Position numbers and translations under genes: made by a program. Positions 43,487 to 52,155 of a stretch of 64,000 nucleotides of DNA are shown piece after piece. Every line of letters starts with the position of its first letter. Position 1 is the first letter of the stretch. Below the pieces are notes generated by a model that did no database searches, was not told the origin of the DNA, and was given only the letters and a program-made list of their open reading frames with translations. Where the stretch lies: positions 419,521 to 483,520 of the forward strand of contig NZ_JXCG01000001.1 of assembly GCF_001317345.1 (NCBI RefSeq), given 5' to 3'. Source of the stretch: Thermococcus sp. EP1. Lineage in GTDB: Archaea > Methanobacteriota_B > Thermococci > Thermococcales > Thermococcaceae.

Positions 43487-44428
43487 ATGAAGGGAGAAAA
43501 GCTTCGAAGTCTTTCCTTTTTTCTTTCTCCAATGATAGCAATGGTGGGCATATTCTATTTAATCCCCCTTGTATTCACTGTTTATATAAGCTTCACTAAA
43601 ATGAGGAACTGGAATACGGAGAAGTATTTGAGTGAGATTGTTGGTCTTTATAACTATCAAAGGCTCTTTCACATGTTTCAGCATGATCCTATGATTAGGG
43701 CGATTCTTCTAACTACTGTTGTTTTCGTGGGGATAACGCTCCTCATAAATGTTTTTGGAGGACTTCTTTTAGCATTGGGAACATTCTTTATAAATGAGAG
43801 TTCTGCTTCAAGTATTAGGCTTCTCTGGTTACTTCCTAGAATGTCCCCAATAGCTGTTTATAGTTTAGTGTGGTACTACTTCTTCCATGGGAGTGATATT
43901 GGGACATTGAATTCTATTTTGCTTAAGTTGGGTCTTGTCTCTGAACCAATCCCCTGGGGTCAAATAACTCCTTGGGGAGTGTGGAGCATTATTATCTTTG
44001 TTAATGGGCTTGTAGGGGTTAGTTTTGGTATGATAGTCTTTACGTCTGCGTTAAATCAGATACCTAAAGAACTCGTGATAGCGGCTAGGGTAGATGGGGC
44101 ATCTGCATGGCAGATTTCAAAGAAAATTTTAATCCCCATGCTAAAGTGGCACTTTCTTTATGTCCTTACTTGGCAGTTCCTTAGCTTACTCACTACTTAT
44201 CCTCACCTTTTCCTGTTAGTTGAATGGGATTTAGTGAATAGAGATTATGGAACAACGCTTGCTTTATATGTTTTTAACACTGCTTTTGGACGTGGAGAAC
44301 AAGACCAGGGTTTAGCAGCGGCGGCAGCAGTTTTATTATCCATAATTGGCATCATGGGTGGCTATGTTACTCTAAAAGTACTCCAATTTGAAAGGATGAT
44401 CCATGAGCCGAGGGGTGATGTAGAATGA
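43487..44428 (+). CDS. ABC transporter permease (MalF-like)
   Basis: A 313-residue permease with six membrane helices. The EAA-type cytosolic loop that meets the ATPase is AARVDGASAWQISKKILIPML. It would form a heterodimer with the next gene's product. The GGTGAAGCTTT ribosome site precedes ATG 43487, 11 nt after the binding protein stop. Confidence 0.87.
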   Translation: MKGEKLRSLSFFLSPMIAMVGIFYLIPLVFTVYISFTKMRNWNTEKYLSEIVGLYNYQRLFHMFQHDPMIRAILLTTVVFVGITLLINVFGGLLLALGTFFINESSASSIRLLWLLPRMSPIAVYSLVWYYFFHGSDIGTLNSILLKLGLVSEPIPWGQITPWGVWSIIIFVNGLVGVSFGMIVFTSALNQIPKELVIAARVDGASAWQISKKILIPMLKWHFLYVLTWQFLSLLTTYPHLFLLVEWDLVNRDYGTTLALYVFNTAFGRGEQDQGLAAAAAVLLSIIGIMGGYVTLKVLQFERMIHEPRGDVE

Positions 44429-45294
44429 GGGATGTAGAAACTAGGCCCAAGAGATATGAATGGCTGATAATAGCGGTCATCATCTTTGCAAGTCTCCCTC
44501 TTATATTAGGATTTGCTCTGTTGGTTCTCTCGAGCTTTAGCAAGGATATGATAACTAATCTAAGTCCAGAGTCTTTTCGGCCTACTATTGAGAATTGGGT
44601 AAATGTCTTTCAAGGAAAATTGGCCATAACAGGAGGTATACGTCAGAATATATTAAAAATAACATTTAATACTCTAGTAGTTGCTCTTGGAGTTTCTGGT
44701 ATAGTTACCTTGATTAGTACACTTGCTGGTTATTCTCTCTCGAGAATGAAATTTAGAGGGAGAAAAGCAATGATGCTTCTTCTCCTTGTGCTTCATGCTT
44801 TTCCAGGAGTTGCATTAATTGTAGGGGTTTATCTTTTCTATCGTCTGACTTTTCCTCAAGATCCGTCTCTGGTTCGAATTTATTCATTTTTCTATGTAGT
44901 ACTTGCAAGAGCGGCTCTAGAAATTCCAATGTCCGTATGGTTAATGAAAGGTTTCTTTGACACAATCCCTTGGGAGTTTGAATGGTCTGGAATAATAGAT
45001 GGGGCCTCTAGGATCAAAGTGTGGTGGAAGATAATGCTACCCTTAATAAAACCAGGTATATTGGCAGTAGCTTTGTTTGGATTTTTAGCTGGTTGGCAAG
45101 ATTTGATTTATGTAAGAACATTTTTAATAGACCAAACTCTCGCAACGTTTATTGAGGCCAACATTGAGGCAGAGTACTCACACATGCCTCTCATAGCAGC
45201 CGCTGGAACGCTATATCTTTTACCTACTATAATCTTTTTCCTAACGGCCCAACAATTGCTCCTCCAAGGTTATTCAGGAGGAATCAAAGGGTGA
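44425..45294 (+). CDS. ABC transporter permease (MalG-like)
   Basis: A 289-residue permease with six helices and the EAA loop GIIDGASRIKVWWKIMLPLIKPG. Its ATG overlaps the stop of the first permease by four bases. It lacks the external insertion seen in the other MalG-like protein of this window (58961). Confidence 0.87.
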   Translation: MRDVETRPKRYEWLIIAVIIFASLPLILGFALLVLSSFSKDMITNLSPESFRPTIENWVNVFQGKLAITGGIRQNILKITFNTLVVALGVSGIVTLISTLAGYSLSRMKFRGRKAMMLLLLVLHAFPGVALIVGVYLFYRLTFPQDPSLVRIYSFFYVVLARAALEIPMSVWLMKGFFDTIPWEFEWSGIIDGASRIKVWWKIMLPLIKPGILAVALFGFLAGWQDLIYVRTFLIDQTLATFIEANIEAEYSHMPLIAAAGTLYLLPTIIFFLTAQQLLLQGYSGGIKG

Positions 45295-45299
45295 TGGAG

Positions 45300-46385
45300 A
45301 TGGTTATGATAACATTGGAAGGGATTACAAAAAAATTTGGGGATTTCACGGCGTTGGATAGAATCAATTTGGAAATAGAAGATAAAGAGTTTATGGCATT
45401 ATTAGGACCATCAGGGAGTGGAAAATCTACCCTATTATATACGATAGCAGGGATATATCGACCAACTGCTGGAAGGATATACTTTGATGATAGGGACGTT
45501 ACAGAAATTCCTCCAAAAGACAGAAATGTAGGTTTAGTATTTCAAAATTGGGCGCTTTATCCTCATATGAAGGTATTTAAGAATATAGCTTTCCCTCTTG
45601 AACTTAAAAAAGCTCCAAAAGGGGAAATAGAAAAGAAGGTTAAAGAAGTTTCTAAAATGTTGCATATTGAGCATCTTTTAGATAGATATCCTTGGCAGCT
45701 TAGTGGTGGTCAGCAGCAAAGAGTAGCAATAGCAAGAGCTCTAGTTAAAGAGCCAGATGTTTTACTACTGGATGAACCGCTAAGCAATCTAGATGCCCTG
45801 CTTAGATTAGAAGTCAGAGCAGAACTTAAAAGACTTCAAAAAGAGCTTGGTATTACTGCAGTTTATGTAACTCACGATCAGGCAGAGGCCCTAGCAATGG
45901 CAGATAGGATTGCCATAATCAAGGAAGGAAAGATACTTCAAGTAGGGGACCCAGACGAGGTGTATTATAAACCAGCATATAAGTTTGTAGCTGGATTCTT
46001 AGGTAGTCCACCAATGAACTTCGTTGAAGCTGAAATAAAGGAAGGGAATCTCTACATCTATCAGAGCATAATTCCAGTACCACAACAATATAGGGAGATT
46101 GTCAAAAAACTAAATATTAGTGAAGCACTCTTTGGATTCAGACCTCATGATGCAGAGATTGTTAAGGGAGAAGGGAAAGGCATTAAAGGGGAGGTTTATT
46201 CCTTTGAACCCCTTGGAAGAGAACAAATAGTCACGGTAGCAGTGGATGGTGAAGTTTTTGTGAAGGTTTTTGCTCCAGAGGGAGAACACTTCAAATTTGG
46301 GGAGAAAGTGACTATAATTCCAAATGAGGACAGGGTTATTCTTTTTGACAAGAAGACTGAGAAAGCCTTAGAATTTCTTCTCTAG
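45300..46385 (+). CDS. ABC transporter ATPase (MalK/UgpC type)
   Basis: A 361-residue ATPase. Walker A GPSGSGKSTLL, signature LSGGQQQRVAIARAL, Walker B VLLLDEPLSNLD and the switch VTHDQAEAL are all intact; the C-terminal ~120 residues form the TOBE regulatory domain. It likely energises the two upstream permeases and could also serve the maltodextrin transporter, which has no ATPase gene inside this window. ATG 45300 was chosen (GGGTGATGG upstream). Stop codon and start of the upstream gene overlap. The operon ends here with TTTTCCAAAATTTTTTAAAG following. Confidence 0.92.
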   Translation: MVMITLEGITKKFGDFTALDRINLEIEDKEFMALLGPSGSGKSTLLYTIAGIYRPTAGRIYFDDRDVTEIPPKDRNVGLVFQNWALYPHMKVFKNIAFPLELKKAPKGEIEKKVKEVSKMLHIEHLLDRYPWQLSGGQQQRVAIARALVKEPDVLLLDEPLSNLDALLRLEVRAELKRLQKELGITAVYVTHDQAEALAMADRIAIIKEGKILQVGDPDEVYYKPAYKFVAGFLGSPPMNFVEAEIKEGNLYIYQSIIPVPQQYREIVKKLNISEALFGFRPHDAEIVKGEGKGIKGEVYSFEPLGREQIVTVAVDGEVFVKVFAPEGEHFKFGEKVTIIPNEDRVILFDKKTEKALEFLL

Positions 46386-46447
46386 TTTTCCAAAATTTTT
46401 TAAAGTGCTACCCTAATTAGGTTAAAAACATGAAGAGGGAATAGAAG

Positions 46448-47128
46448 ATGAGAGTTGCAGTACTTTTTTCTGGAGGAAAGGACTCTACATATGCTCTCTA
46501 CTGGGCATTAAAGCAAGGATTTGATGTTAAATATCTTGTGAGTATGCATTCTGAAAGTGAGGAGAGTTATATGTATCATGTCCCGAACATCCACTTAACC
46601 GAGTTACAGGCTAGAGCGATTGGGATTCCCCTTGTAAAAGGCTTTACAAAAGGGGAAAAAGAAAAAGAAGTGGAAGATCTTAAGAATGTATTAGAAGGGT
46701 TGAAGATAGATGGTGTGATTGCTGGGGCGTTAGCCAGTACATATCAAAGAGAGAGAGTGGAAAAGGTGGCAAAAGAACTGGGATTAGAAGTGTTTGCCCC
46801 ATTCTGGCAAGCTGATCCAGAGGAGTATATGAAAGAAATTATTAAAGTGGGTTTTGATGTGGTAATAGTTGGGGTGTCAGCATATGGCCTAGATGAGCGG
46901 TGGCTTGGAAGAAAAATAGATGAAAAGGCCATACAGGAATTAAAAGCGCTCAATAAAAAGTATAAGGTGCATATAGCTGGCGAGGGCGGTGAGTTTGAAA
47001 CGTTTGTTAGAGATGCTCCATTTTTTAGAGCGAGGATTGTATTTGATGAAGTTGAAAAGATATGGGATGAGTATACTTCTTCGGGAGTGTTGTTGATTAA
47101 AGCTGCCCATTTAGAGTCTAAGGAGTGA
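46448..47128 (+). CDS. dph6: Diphthine-ammonia ligase
   Basis: A 226-residue PP-loop ATP pyrophosphatase, the final enzyme of diphthamide formation on elongation factor 2, amidating diphthine with ammonium. The N-terminal [15 protein letters not shown] is the PP-loop, with the family's [16 protein letters not shown] near the C-terminus. It lies 62 nt after the ABC operon behind its own TATA-like TTTTTTAAAG and is followed by the DUF4152 gene with coupled spacing. Confidence 0.92.
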   Translation: MRVAVLFSGGKDSTYALYWALKQGFDVKYLVSMHSESEESYMYHVPNIHLTELQARAIGIPLVKGFTKGEKEKEVEDLKNVLEGLKIDGVIAGALASTYQRERVEKVAKELGLEVFAPFWQADPEEYMKEIIKVGFDVVIVGVSAYGLDERWLGRKIDEKAIQELKALNKKYKVHIAGEGGEFETFVRDAPFFRARIVFDEVEKIWDEYTSSGVLLIKAAHLESKE

Positions 47129-47133
47129 TGATT

Positions 47134-47814
47134 ATGAGAATAGTGGCTGCTGATACTGGAGGAGCGGTACTTGATGAGAACTATAATCCAATTGGTCTTA
47201 TAGCAACTGCTGCCGTTCTCGTGGAAAAACCATACAGAACAGCTAAAATAAGTATTGTGAGGTATTCAAATCCCTTTGATTATGATTTAAGTGGGCGACA
47301 GGCACTAAAAGATGAAGCTTTTTTAGCTTTAAAACTTGCAAAGAAAGTTAAACCTGATGTAGTCCACTTAGACTCAACTCTTGGGGGAATAGAGATTAGA
47401 AAGCTTGATGATCCTACAATCGATGCTTTGAGAATCTCAGATAGAGGAAAGGCAATATGGCACAGCTTAAGCAAAGATCTACAGCCGTTAGCGAAGAAAT
47501 TCTGGGAAGAAACAGGAATAGAAGTGATTGCTATTGGAAAGGAAAGTGTGGCTGTGAGAATAGCTGAGATCTATGCGGGTCTTTATTCAGTCAAGTGGGG
47601 AATTGAACACGGTCTAGAGAAAGGTTTTATCAGAATAGGCCTTCCACGATATATGAAAGTTGAAGTAAAAGGCGATAGAATCTTTGGAGAGAGTTTAGAC
47701 CCTCGAGAGGGTGGGCTTTATGGTGAATTGCTTATTGAAAAGAAAGATTTTGAGTGGCAGGTTTATCCCAACCCAATAGCTAGGACTTTTATGGTATTTG
47801 AGATAAGGGCCTAA
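47134..47814 (+). CDS. RNase H-like protein of the DUF4152 family
   Basis: A 226-residue archaeal protein that I match to DUF4152, represented by Pyrococcus furiosus PF2046, an RNase H-like fold reported as a single-strand DNA exonuclease. The N-terminal MRIVAADTGGAVLDENYNP carries the acidic beta-strand expected for metal binding, and DVVHLDSTLGGIEIRKL supplies a second acid. Family assignment is from memory and moderate. The ATG at 47134 has GGAGTGATGATT upstream and overlaps the dph6 stop region, so the two genes are coupled. Confidence 0.6.
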   Translation: MRIVAADTGGAVLDENYNPIGLIATAAVLVEKPYRTAKISIVRYSNPFDYDLSGRQALKDEAFLALKLAKKVKPDVVHLDSTLGGIEIRKLDDPTIDALRISDRGKAIWHSLSKDLQPLAKKFWEETGIEVIAIGKESVAVRIAEIYAGLYSVKWGIEHGLEKGFIRIGLPRYMKVEVKGDRIFGESLDPREGGLYGELLIEKKDFEWQVYPNPIARTFMVFEIRA

Positions 47815-47890
47815 AAATTTTCGATTTTTAAATCTTTTTTCCGAACTATAAGTTTTATAGGTCTAAATTGAAAAAGCTTTGGTGGTGTCT

Positions 47891-49777
47891 ATGGAAATAG
47901 CGAATTCACAGTCCTCGGTTGCTGTTCCTAAAATTTCAAATAAAAAGCTTCTCATGGGGAATGAAGCAATTGCGTATGGGGCTTTAGAAAGTGGCATTTC
48001 ATTTGCTACTGGTTATCCAGGAACACCTTCCACAGAGGTTATTGAAACAATAGCTAGGTTAAACCCAGAAGTTTTTGCAGAATGGGCACCTAATGAAAAG
48101 GTTGCGCTTGAAGAGGCTGCGGGTGTTGCGTATACTGGCCTTAGGGTCCTTGTGACTATGAAATGTGTTGGACTTAATGTTGCAGCTGATCCTTTAATGA
48201 GCTTGGCCTATTCTGGGGTCGAAGGAGGATTAGTTATTTTAGTTGCGGATGATCCTGGTCCTCACACATCCCAAACAGAACAAGATGACAGGTATTATGG
48301 TAAGATTGCTCTATTGCCAGTATTGGAGCCTGCAGATGTCCAAGAGGCACATGATCTAGTAAAATACGCCTATGAGCTTAGTGAGAAGTACAAAGTCCCA
48401 GTTATTTTCAGGACAACTACTAGGGTTAATCATACCACTGCAGATGTTGAAGTTGGCGAGTTTATTAACCTCAATAGAGAGCCTAAATTTAAAAAAGACA
48501 TTCAGAGATACGTGAGAGCTTCAATGAAAGGCAATCTTGAGAGACATAGATGGCTTAATCAAACATTAAAGGAGATTGAACTTGAATTTGAGAGTATCCC
48601 ATTTAATTGGATCGAAGGAGAGGGAGAGATAGGAATCATAACTGAGGGAGCGCCATATAACTATGTTAAAGAGGTCACCTCAAAGATGGGAGAGAACTTT
48701 AAGATCTTGAAGCTTTCAACTCCTCATCCCCTACCCAGAAAACTTGTAGTGGAGTTCTTAAGAAGTGTCAAGAAGGTTATAGTGATTGAAGATGGAGCTC
48801 CTTTTTTAGAGGAAGAAGTCAAAATTGCTGCTTATGAGGAGGGAATATTGATTCCAATTTATGGGAAGAGAACTGGACATTTACCTCTTGAAGGGGAACT
48901 GACTCCGAGAATTGTAAGAAATGCCCTCTTAAAGATCCTTGGTAATGAAGGAGAAGAGTATGTGAAGCCTAAGGAGGTGGAAGAAGCGGAGAAATTAGCT
49001 CCTTCAAGACCACCAACCATGTGTCCAGGTTGTCCACATAAAGGGTCTTATAGGGCTTTGCTTGATGCCCTTAGGCAGTTAAAATTCAAAAAAGATGAAC
49101 TCCCAATCCATGGAGACATAGGATGCTATGCTCTATCGCTCCTTCCCCCCTTAGAAGCAATATGGACGGAATATGTAATGGGAGCGAGTATAAGCTTAGC
49201 AAACGGCCAGAGTATAGCAATGGGGAAGAAAATAATAGCAACAATAGGAGATTCTACATTCTTCCACAATGGACTACAGCCACTCGTAGATGCTGTTTAC
49301 AAAGATCTTGATGTTCTTATCATGATTCTTGATAATAGAACAACGGCAATGACGGGACATCAACCACATCCTGGAACTGGGGGAAGTGAAACCGGCAGGA
49401 AATTCAATGAAATAAATATTGAATCTCTTGTGAAAGCATTAGGAGTTAAGTATGTGAAAACAGTTGATCCCTATGATCTCAAAGCTACAAAGGAAGCTAT
49501 AAGAGAAGCAATGCAAACCAAAGGACCAGCGGTTATCATAGCAAAGAGAGAATGCATAATCCCAGTTATAAGGAGAGGTGAAGTCGGGGAAATCCCCCTG
49601 GTTATTGAAAGCAAGTGTACTGGATGTAAAGCGTGTGCTTTGTTAACAGGATGTCCTGCATTAGTCTTTGATAGTGAAAGCGGCAAAATGAGAATTGATT
49701 CGCTTATATGCACTGGTTGTGGACTTTGTGAACAGTTGTGTCCGTTTGATGCAATTGTTTATCCAAACAAAGAGTGA
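47891..49777 (+). CDS. iorA: Indolepyruvate ferredoxin oxidoreductase, alpha subunit
   Basis: A 628-residue subunit of the enzyme that oxidatively decarboxylates aryl pyruvates to acyl-CoA with ferredoxin reduction, used in aromatic amino acid fermentation. It combines the pyrimidine-binding domain (SGISFATGYPGTPSTEVIE), the thiamine pyrophosphate site (TIGDSTFFHNGLQPLVDAV with DNRTTAMTGHQPHPGTGG) and a C-terminal two-cluster ferredoxin domain with CTGCKACALLTGC and CTGCGLCEQLCPFDA. The beta subunit gene normally lies next to it; here the next genes are on the other strand. ATG 47891 follows GGTGGTGTCT. Confidence 0.93.
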   Translation: MEIANSQSSVAVPKISNKKLLMGNEAIAYGALESGISFATGYPGTPSTEVIETIARLNPEVFAEWAPNEKVALEEAAGVAYTGLRVLVTMKCVGLNVAADPLMSLAYSGVEGGLVILVADDPGPHTSQTEQDDRYYGKIALLPVLEPADVQEAHDLVKYAYELSEKYKVPVIFRTTTRVNHTTADVEVGEFINLNREPKFKKDIQRYVRASMKGNLERHRWLNQTLKEIELEFESIPFNWIEGEGEIGIITEGAPYNYVKEVTSKMGENFKILKLSTPHPLPRKLVVEFLRSVKKVIVIEDGAPFLEEEVKIAAYEEGILIPIYGKRTGHLPLEGELTPRIVRNALLKILGNEGEEYVKPKEVEEAEKLAPSRPPTMCPGCPHKGSYRALLDALRQLKFKKDELPIHGDIGCYALSLLPPLEAIWTEYVMGASISLANGQSIAMGKKIIATIGDSTFFHNGLQPLVDAVYKDLDVLIMILDNRTTAMTGHQPHPGTGGSETGRKFNEINIESLVKALGVKYVKTVDPYDLKATKEAIREAMQTKGPAVIIAKRECIIPVIRRGEVGEIPLVIESKCTGCKACALLTGCPALVFDSESGKMRIDSLICTGCGLCEQLCPFDAIVYPNKE

Positions 49778-49779
49778 TT

Positions 49780-50037
49780 CTATCTCTTTTTATACCATTT
49801 ATCATCATAGAAATACTTTCCATGGGCCTCTGCATAAGCTTCGGAAGTTCTTCTCCAAACGATAAAACCGTAGAGAGCAGCTATTATGATCATGAAGAGT
49901 CCTATCTCAAGGCCAAATCTCTTTATGAGTTCTACCATTCCCAATAGGGGCACTACAAAAAGGCCGAGTATTACAAGGGCCATTATTCCAAGAAGGATTT
50001 TGAATCCATAGCGTTCCATGAAGAGATCAAGATCCAA
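49780..50037 (-). CDS. Small membrane protein, tandem paralogue 3
   Basis: An 85-residue protein starting at TTG 50037, with GGAGGTG five bases upstream (MDLDLFMERYGFKILLGIM). Two membrane helices (residues about 12-34 and 45-63) are followed by a charged tail (WRRTSEAYAEAHGKYFYDDKWYKKR). The first 15 residues match both upstream neighbours almost exactly. The small proteins have no recognised family or function. Confidence 0.75.
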   Translation of the reverse strand: MDLDLFMERYGFKILLGIMALVILGLFVVPLLGMVELIKRFGLEIGLFMIIIAALYGFIVWRRTSEAYAEAHGKYFYDDKWYKKR

Positions 50038-50042
50038 AATTC

Positions 50043-50321
50043 TCACCTCCTCGTCTTTTTCTGAACAATTTTATACAAACTCTCTCCATGAACTTTTCTA
50101 TGGGATTTTTTGTACTCGGTAATTATTCCTTTTGTACTTCTGAGAACTAGTGCAAATGCGAGAGAGAAGCCTATTACTAATATTGCATATGCTAGCTCTT
50201 CTTTTTTGATAGCTATAAGATAAAAGAAGAGATAATGCAGAGGGACTATCAATGCTATTACTGTTATGAATATCATCAAAATTTTAAACCCGTATCGCTC
50301 CATGAAAATGTCAAAGTCCAT
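50043..50321 (-). CDS. Small membrane protein, tandem paralogue 2
   Basis: A 92-residue protein from ATG 50321 (MDFDIFMERYGFKIL), with AAGGTGAGGAAA upstream; the in-frame extension to 50348 is less conserved. Two membrane helices are followed by a basic tail (KGIITEYKKSHRKVHGESLYKIVQKKTRR). It starts 5 nt after the stop of paralogue 1 and ends 5 nt before paralogue 3. Confidence 0.75.
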   Translation of the reverse strand: MDFDIFMERYGFKILMIFITVIALIVPLHYLFFYLIAIKKEELAYAILVIGFSLAFALVLRSTKGIITEYKKSHRKVHGESLYKIVQKKTRR

Positions 50322-50326
50322 TTTCC

Positions 50327-50584
50327 TCACCTTTTCCATTTGTACCAATATCTGCCAAAGATTCCACCCGCAAAAACTCTTGATTTGTTAGCAATTCCAC
50401 CTAGAACTACTGCAAAGAGTAGAATGAATGCAATGATTTGCAATGCTTCGGAGTACTCTCCTCTGAAGAGATCTGGGAGTGCGGGGGCTATGAGAAATAT
50501 TCCTATCATGACAGCAGGCACTCCGAAGACCAATAGGAGAAGGATTTTAAATCCATACTTTTCCATAAATAGGTCGAGGTCCAT
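50327..50584 (-). CDS. Small membrane protein, tandem paralogue 1
   Basis: An 85-residue protein from ATG 50584 (MDLDLFMEKYGFKILLLLV), with GAGGTGGGTCGA upstream. Two membrane helices are followed by a short tail (GGIFGRYWYKWKR). The first helix is preceded by the same acidic, aromatic 'D-x-D-x-FME-(K/R)-YGFKIL' leader as in the other two. First gene of a compact three-gene minus-strand operon. Confidence 0.75.
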   Translation of the reverse strand: MDLDLFMEKYGFKILLLLVFGVPAVMIGIFLIAPALPDLFRGEYSEALQIIAFILLFAVVLGGIANKSRVFAGGIFGRYWYKWKR

Positions 50585-50657
50585 TCGACCCACCTCATTT
50601 TATTTTCCTAAATTAAACTTTAAATAATTTGTCTGTTAACTCTTGACGGTGTGAAAA

Positions 50658-50945
50658 ATGAAAATAGAAGAGTTGATCAAACTGGTTGATGATGCAATAG
50701 CAAATGTAAAGATAGCAATAGTAAGTAGTAAGCAGAGAATTTTTGAGAGCCCACACACTTCATGGGAGTTCACTAAAAGGTCTCTTGAACTGGAAGATGA
50801 ACTTGAAAAGTTGAATAAAATAAGGGAGTATCTATCGACTTTTAGTGCGGATGAGGACGTGGAGGAGAAGTTCTCAAAAGAAGAGTTGAAAGAGCTTCTA
50901 GAATACTTGAGGGTTATGCGGGAGATGAAGATACATGAATTTTAA
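50658..50945 (+). CDS. Small helical protein of unknown function
   Basis: A 95-residue helical, acidic protein (EELIKLVDDAIANVKIAIVSSKQ, then SWEFTKRSLELEDELEKL). No signal peptide or membrane segment. Its end overlaps the MazG-YbaK gene by 11 bases, so the two are expressed together. Divergent from the small membrane protein operon across a 74-bp gap. I do not recognise the family. Confidence 0.65.
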   Translation: MKIEELIKLVDDAIANVKIAIVSSKQRIFESPHTSWEFTKRSLELEDELEKLNKIREYLSTFSADEDVEEKFSKEELKELLEYLRVMREMKIHEF

Positions 50946-51687
50946 GGGAATTGAAGAAAAAGTAATTAAGTTCAGGGATGAAAGACTCTGGAGAAAGTAT
51001 CATACTCCAAAGAACCTTGCAATCTCATTGGCAATCGAACTTGGGGAACTTTTGGAACATTTCCAGTGGGAAACGAATGATGAAATCTTTGAAAAGATCA
51101 AAAACAAGGAAGTACAAGAAAAGATTGAAGAGGAGATGGCGGATATAATAATCTACCTTGTTATCCTAGCTCATGAACTAGGAATAGATCTAGATAAGGC
51201 AGTAGAAGAAAAGTTGAAGAAGAATGAAGAAAAATATCCCGTAAAAGAAATAAGAATTGAAGAGATCGTTAAAGAGCTTGGAGGGGAGATAATAGAACCG
51301 AAAGGAGAAGTAAAAAGTGTAAAGCAAGTTGTGAAACTTCTTGGTGTTCAACCAGATCAGATAATTAAATCTCTGGTTTTTATAGTAAATGAAAGTGAAC
51401 CTATCCTTGTTATAGTGGATGGAAAATCAAAGGCAAGCATTGAAAAATTGAAAAAGGTCTTTGGGAACGTTAGAATGGCAAAAGCCAAAGAAGTTGAGAG
51501 GATTACGGGATATAAAGTTGGTGAAGTTCCACCGGTAGGGGTTCCCATAAGAACAATAATGGATAAGAAAGTTCTTGGGAAAGAATTTGTAATTGGGGGA
51601 GGAGGGAGGATAGATAGATTAAGTAAGCTCAGTCCAAAGAAAATCCTAGAATTTCAAAAGGCTGAACTTTTAGATGTTGCGGAATAA
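50935..51687 (+). CDS. MazG-like pyrophosphohydrolase fused to a YbaK/ProX-type editing domain
   Basis: A 250-residue two-domain protein. Residues 1-105 are an all-alpha NTP pyrophosphohydrolase of the MazG/RS21-C6 type (LAISLAIELGELLEHFQWE with the E-x2-E acids, then EEEMADIIIYLVILAHELGI). Residues 110-250 are a YbaK/ProX aminoacyl-tRNA deacylase fold: KQVVKLLGVQPDQIIKSLVFIV, ILVIVDGKSKAS, YKVGEVPPVGVPIR and FVIGGGGRIDRLSKLSP. MazG-like enzymes remove non-canonical dNTPs, and YbaK-like ones remove misacylated tRNA. The gene overlaps the end of the upstream small protein and of the convergent HIT gene (18 bp). Confidence 0.82.
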   Translation: MNFKGIEEKVIKFRDERLWRKYHTPKNLAISLAIELGELLEHFQWETNDEIFEKIKNKEVQEKIEEEMADIIIYLVILAHELGIDLDKAVEEKLKKNEEKYPVKEIRIEEIVKELGGEIIEPKGEVKSVKQVVKLLGVQPDQIIKSLVFIVNESEPILVIVDGKSKASIEKLKKVFGNVRMAKAKEVERITGYKVGEVPPVGVPIRTIMDKKVLGKEFVIGGGGRIDRLSKLSPKKILEFQKAELLDVAE

Positions 51688-52122
51688 TTCCACCAGTTTC
51701 TTCTTTTCGTCTTCTTTTAGTCTGTTCTTTATCCATCTTTCTTTAAGACTTAAGTTTTCATCTTCAACATTAAGAACAGCCTTTCGTATGCCTCCTCTGG
51801 GGAAGGTGCTATCTCCCTTATATCGAGGAATAACGTGTATATGGAGATGAGGAACTGTCTGTCCTGCAGCTTCTCCGAGGTTAATTCCTATATTGAATCC
51901 ATCGGGATTTAGAAGTTTTTTGAGGTTTTGGATTGAGATTTCAATTCCCTTTAAAAGGGCAAATTTTTCATCTTCTCTTAGATCCTCCAGCTTCTCTACG
52001 TGTCTTTTTGGAACTACAAGTAAATGTCCTTTGTTCGCTGGATATGAATCTATCAAAATCCTAATCTTTTCATCCTCGTAAAGGAGGGCCCCTTGAGCTG
52101 GAATACAGAATGGGCAGTTCAT
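51670..52122 (-). CDS. HIT-family nucleotide hydrolase
   Basis: A 150-residue histidine triad protein with HLHIHVIPR (the H-x-H-x-H motif) and the N-terminal CPFC zinc-like pair (MNCPFCIPAQ). Such proteins hydrolyse dinucleoside polyphosphates or nucleoside phosphoramidates. GGGGTGAGAAT precedes ATG 52122. Its last 18 bases overlap the convergent MazG-YbaK gene. Confidence 0.88.
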   Translation of the reverse strand: MNCPFCIPAQGALLYEDEKIRILIDSYPANKGHLLVVPKRHVEKLEDLREDEKFALLKGIEISIQNLKKLLNPDGFNIGINLGEAAGQTVPHLHIHVIPRYKGDSTFPRGGIRKAVLNVEDENLSLKERWIKNRLKEDEKKKLVELFRNI

Positions 52123-52155
52123 ATTCTCACCCCAAAATTATAAAATAAAAGAACA

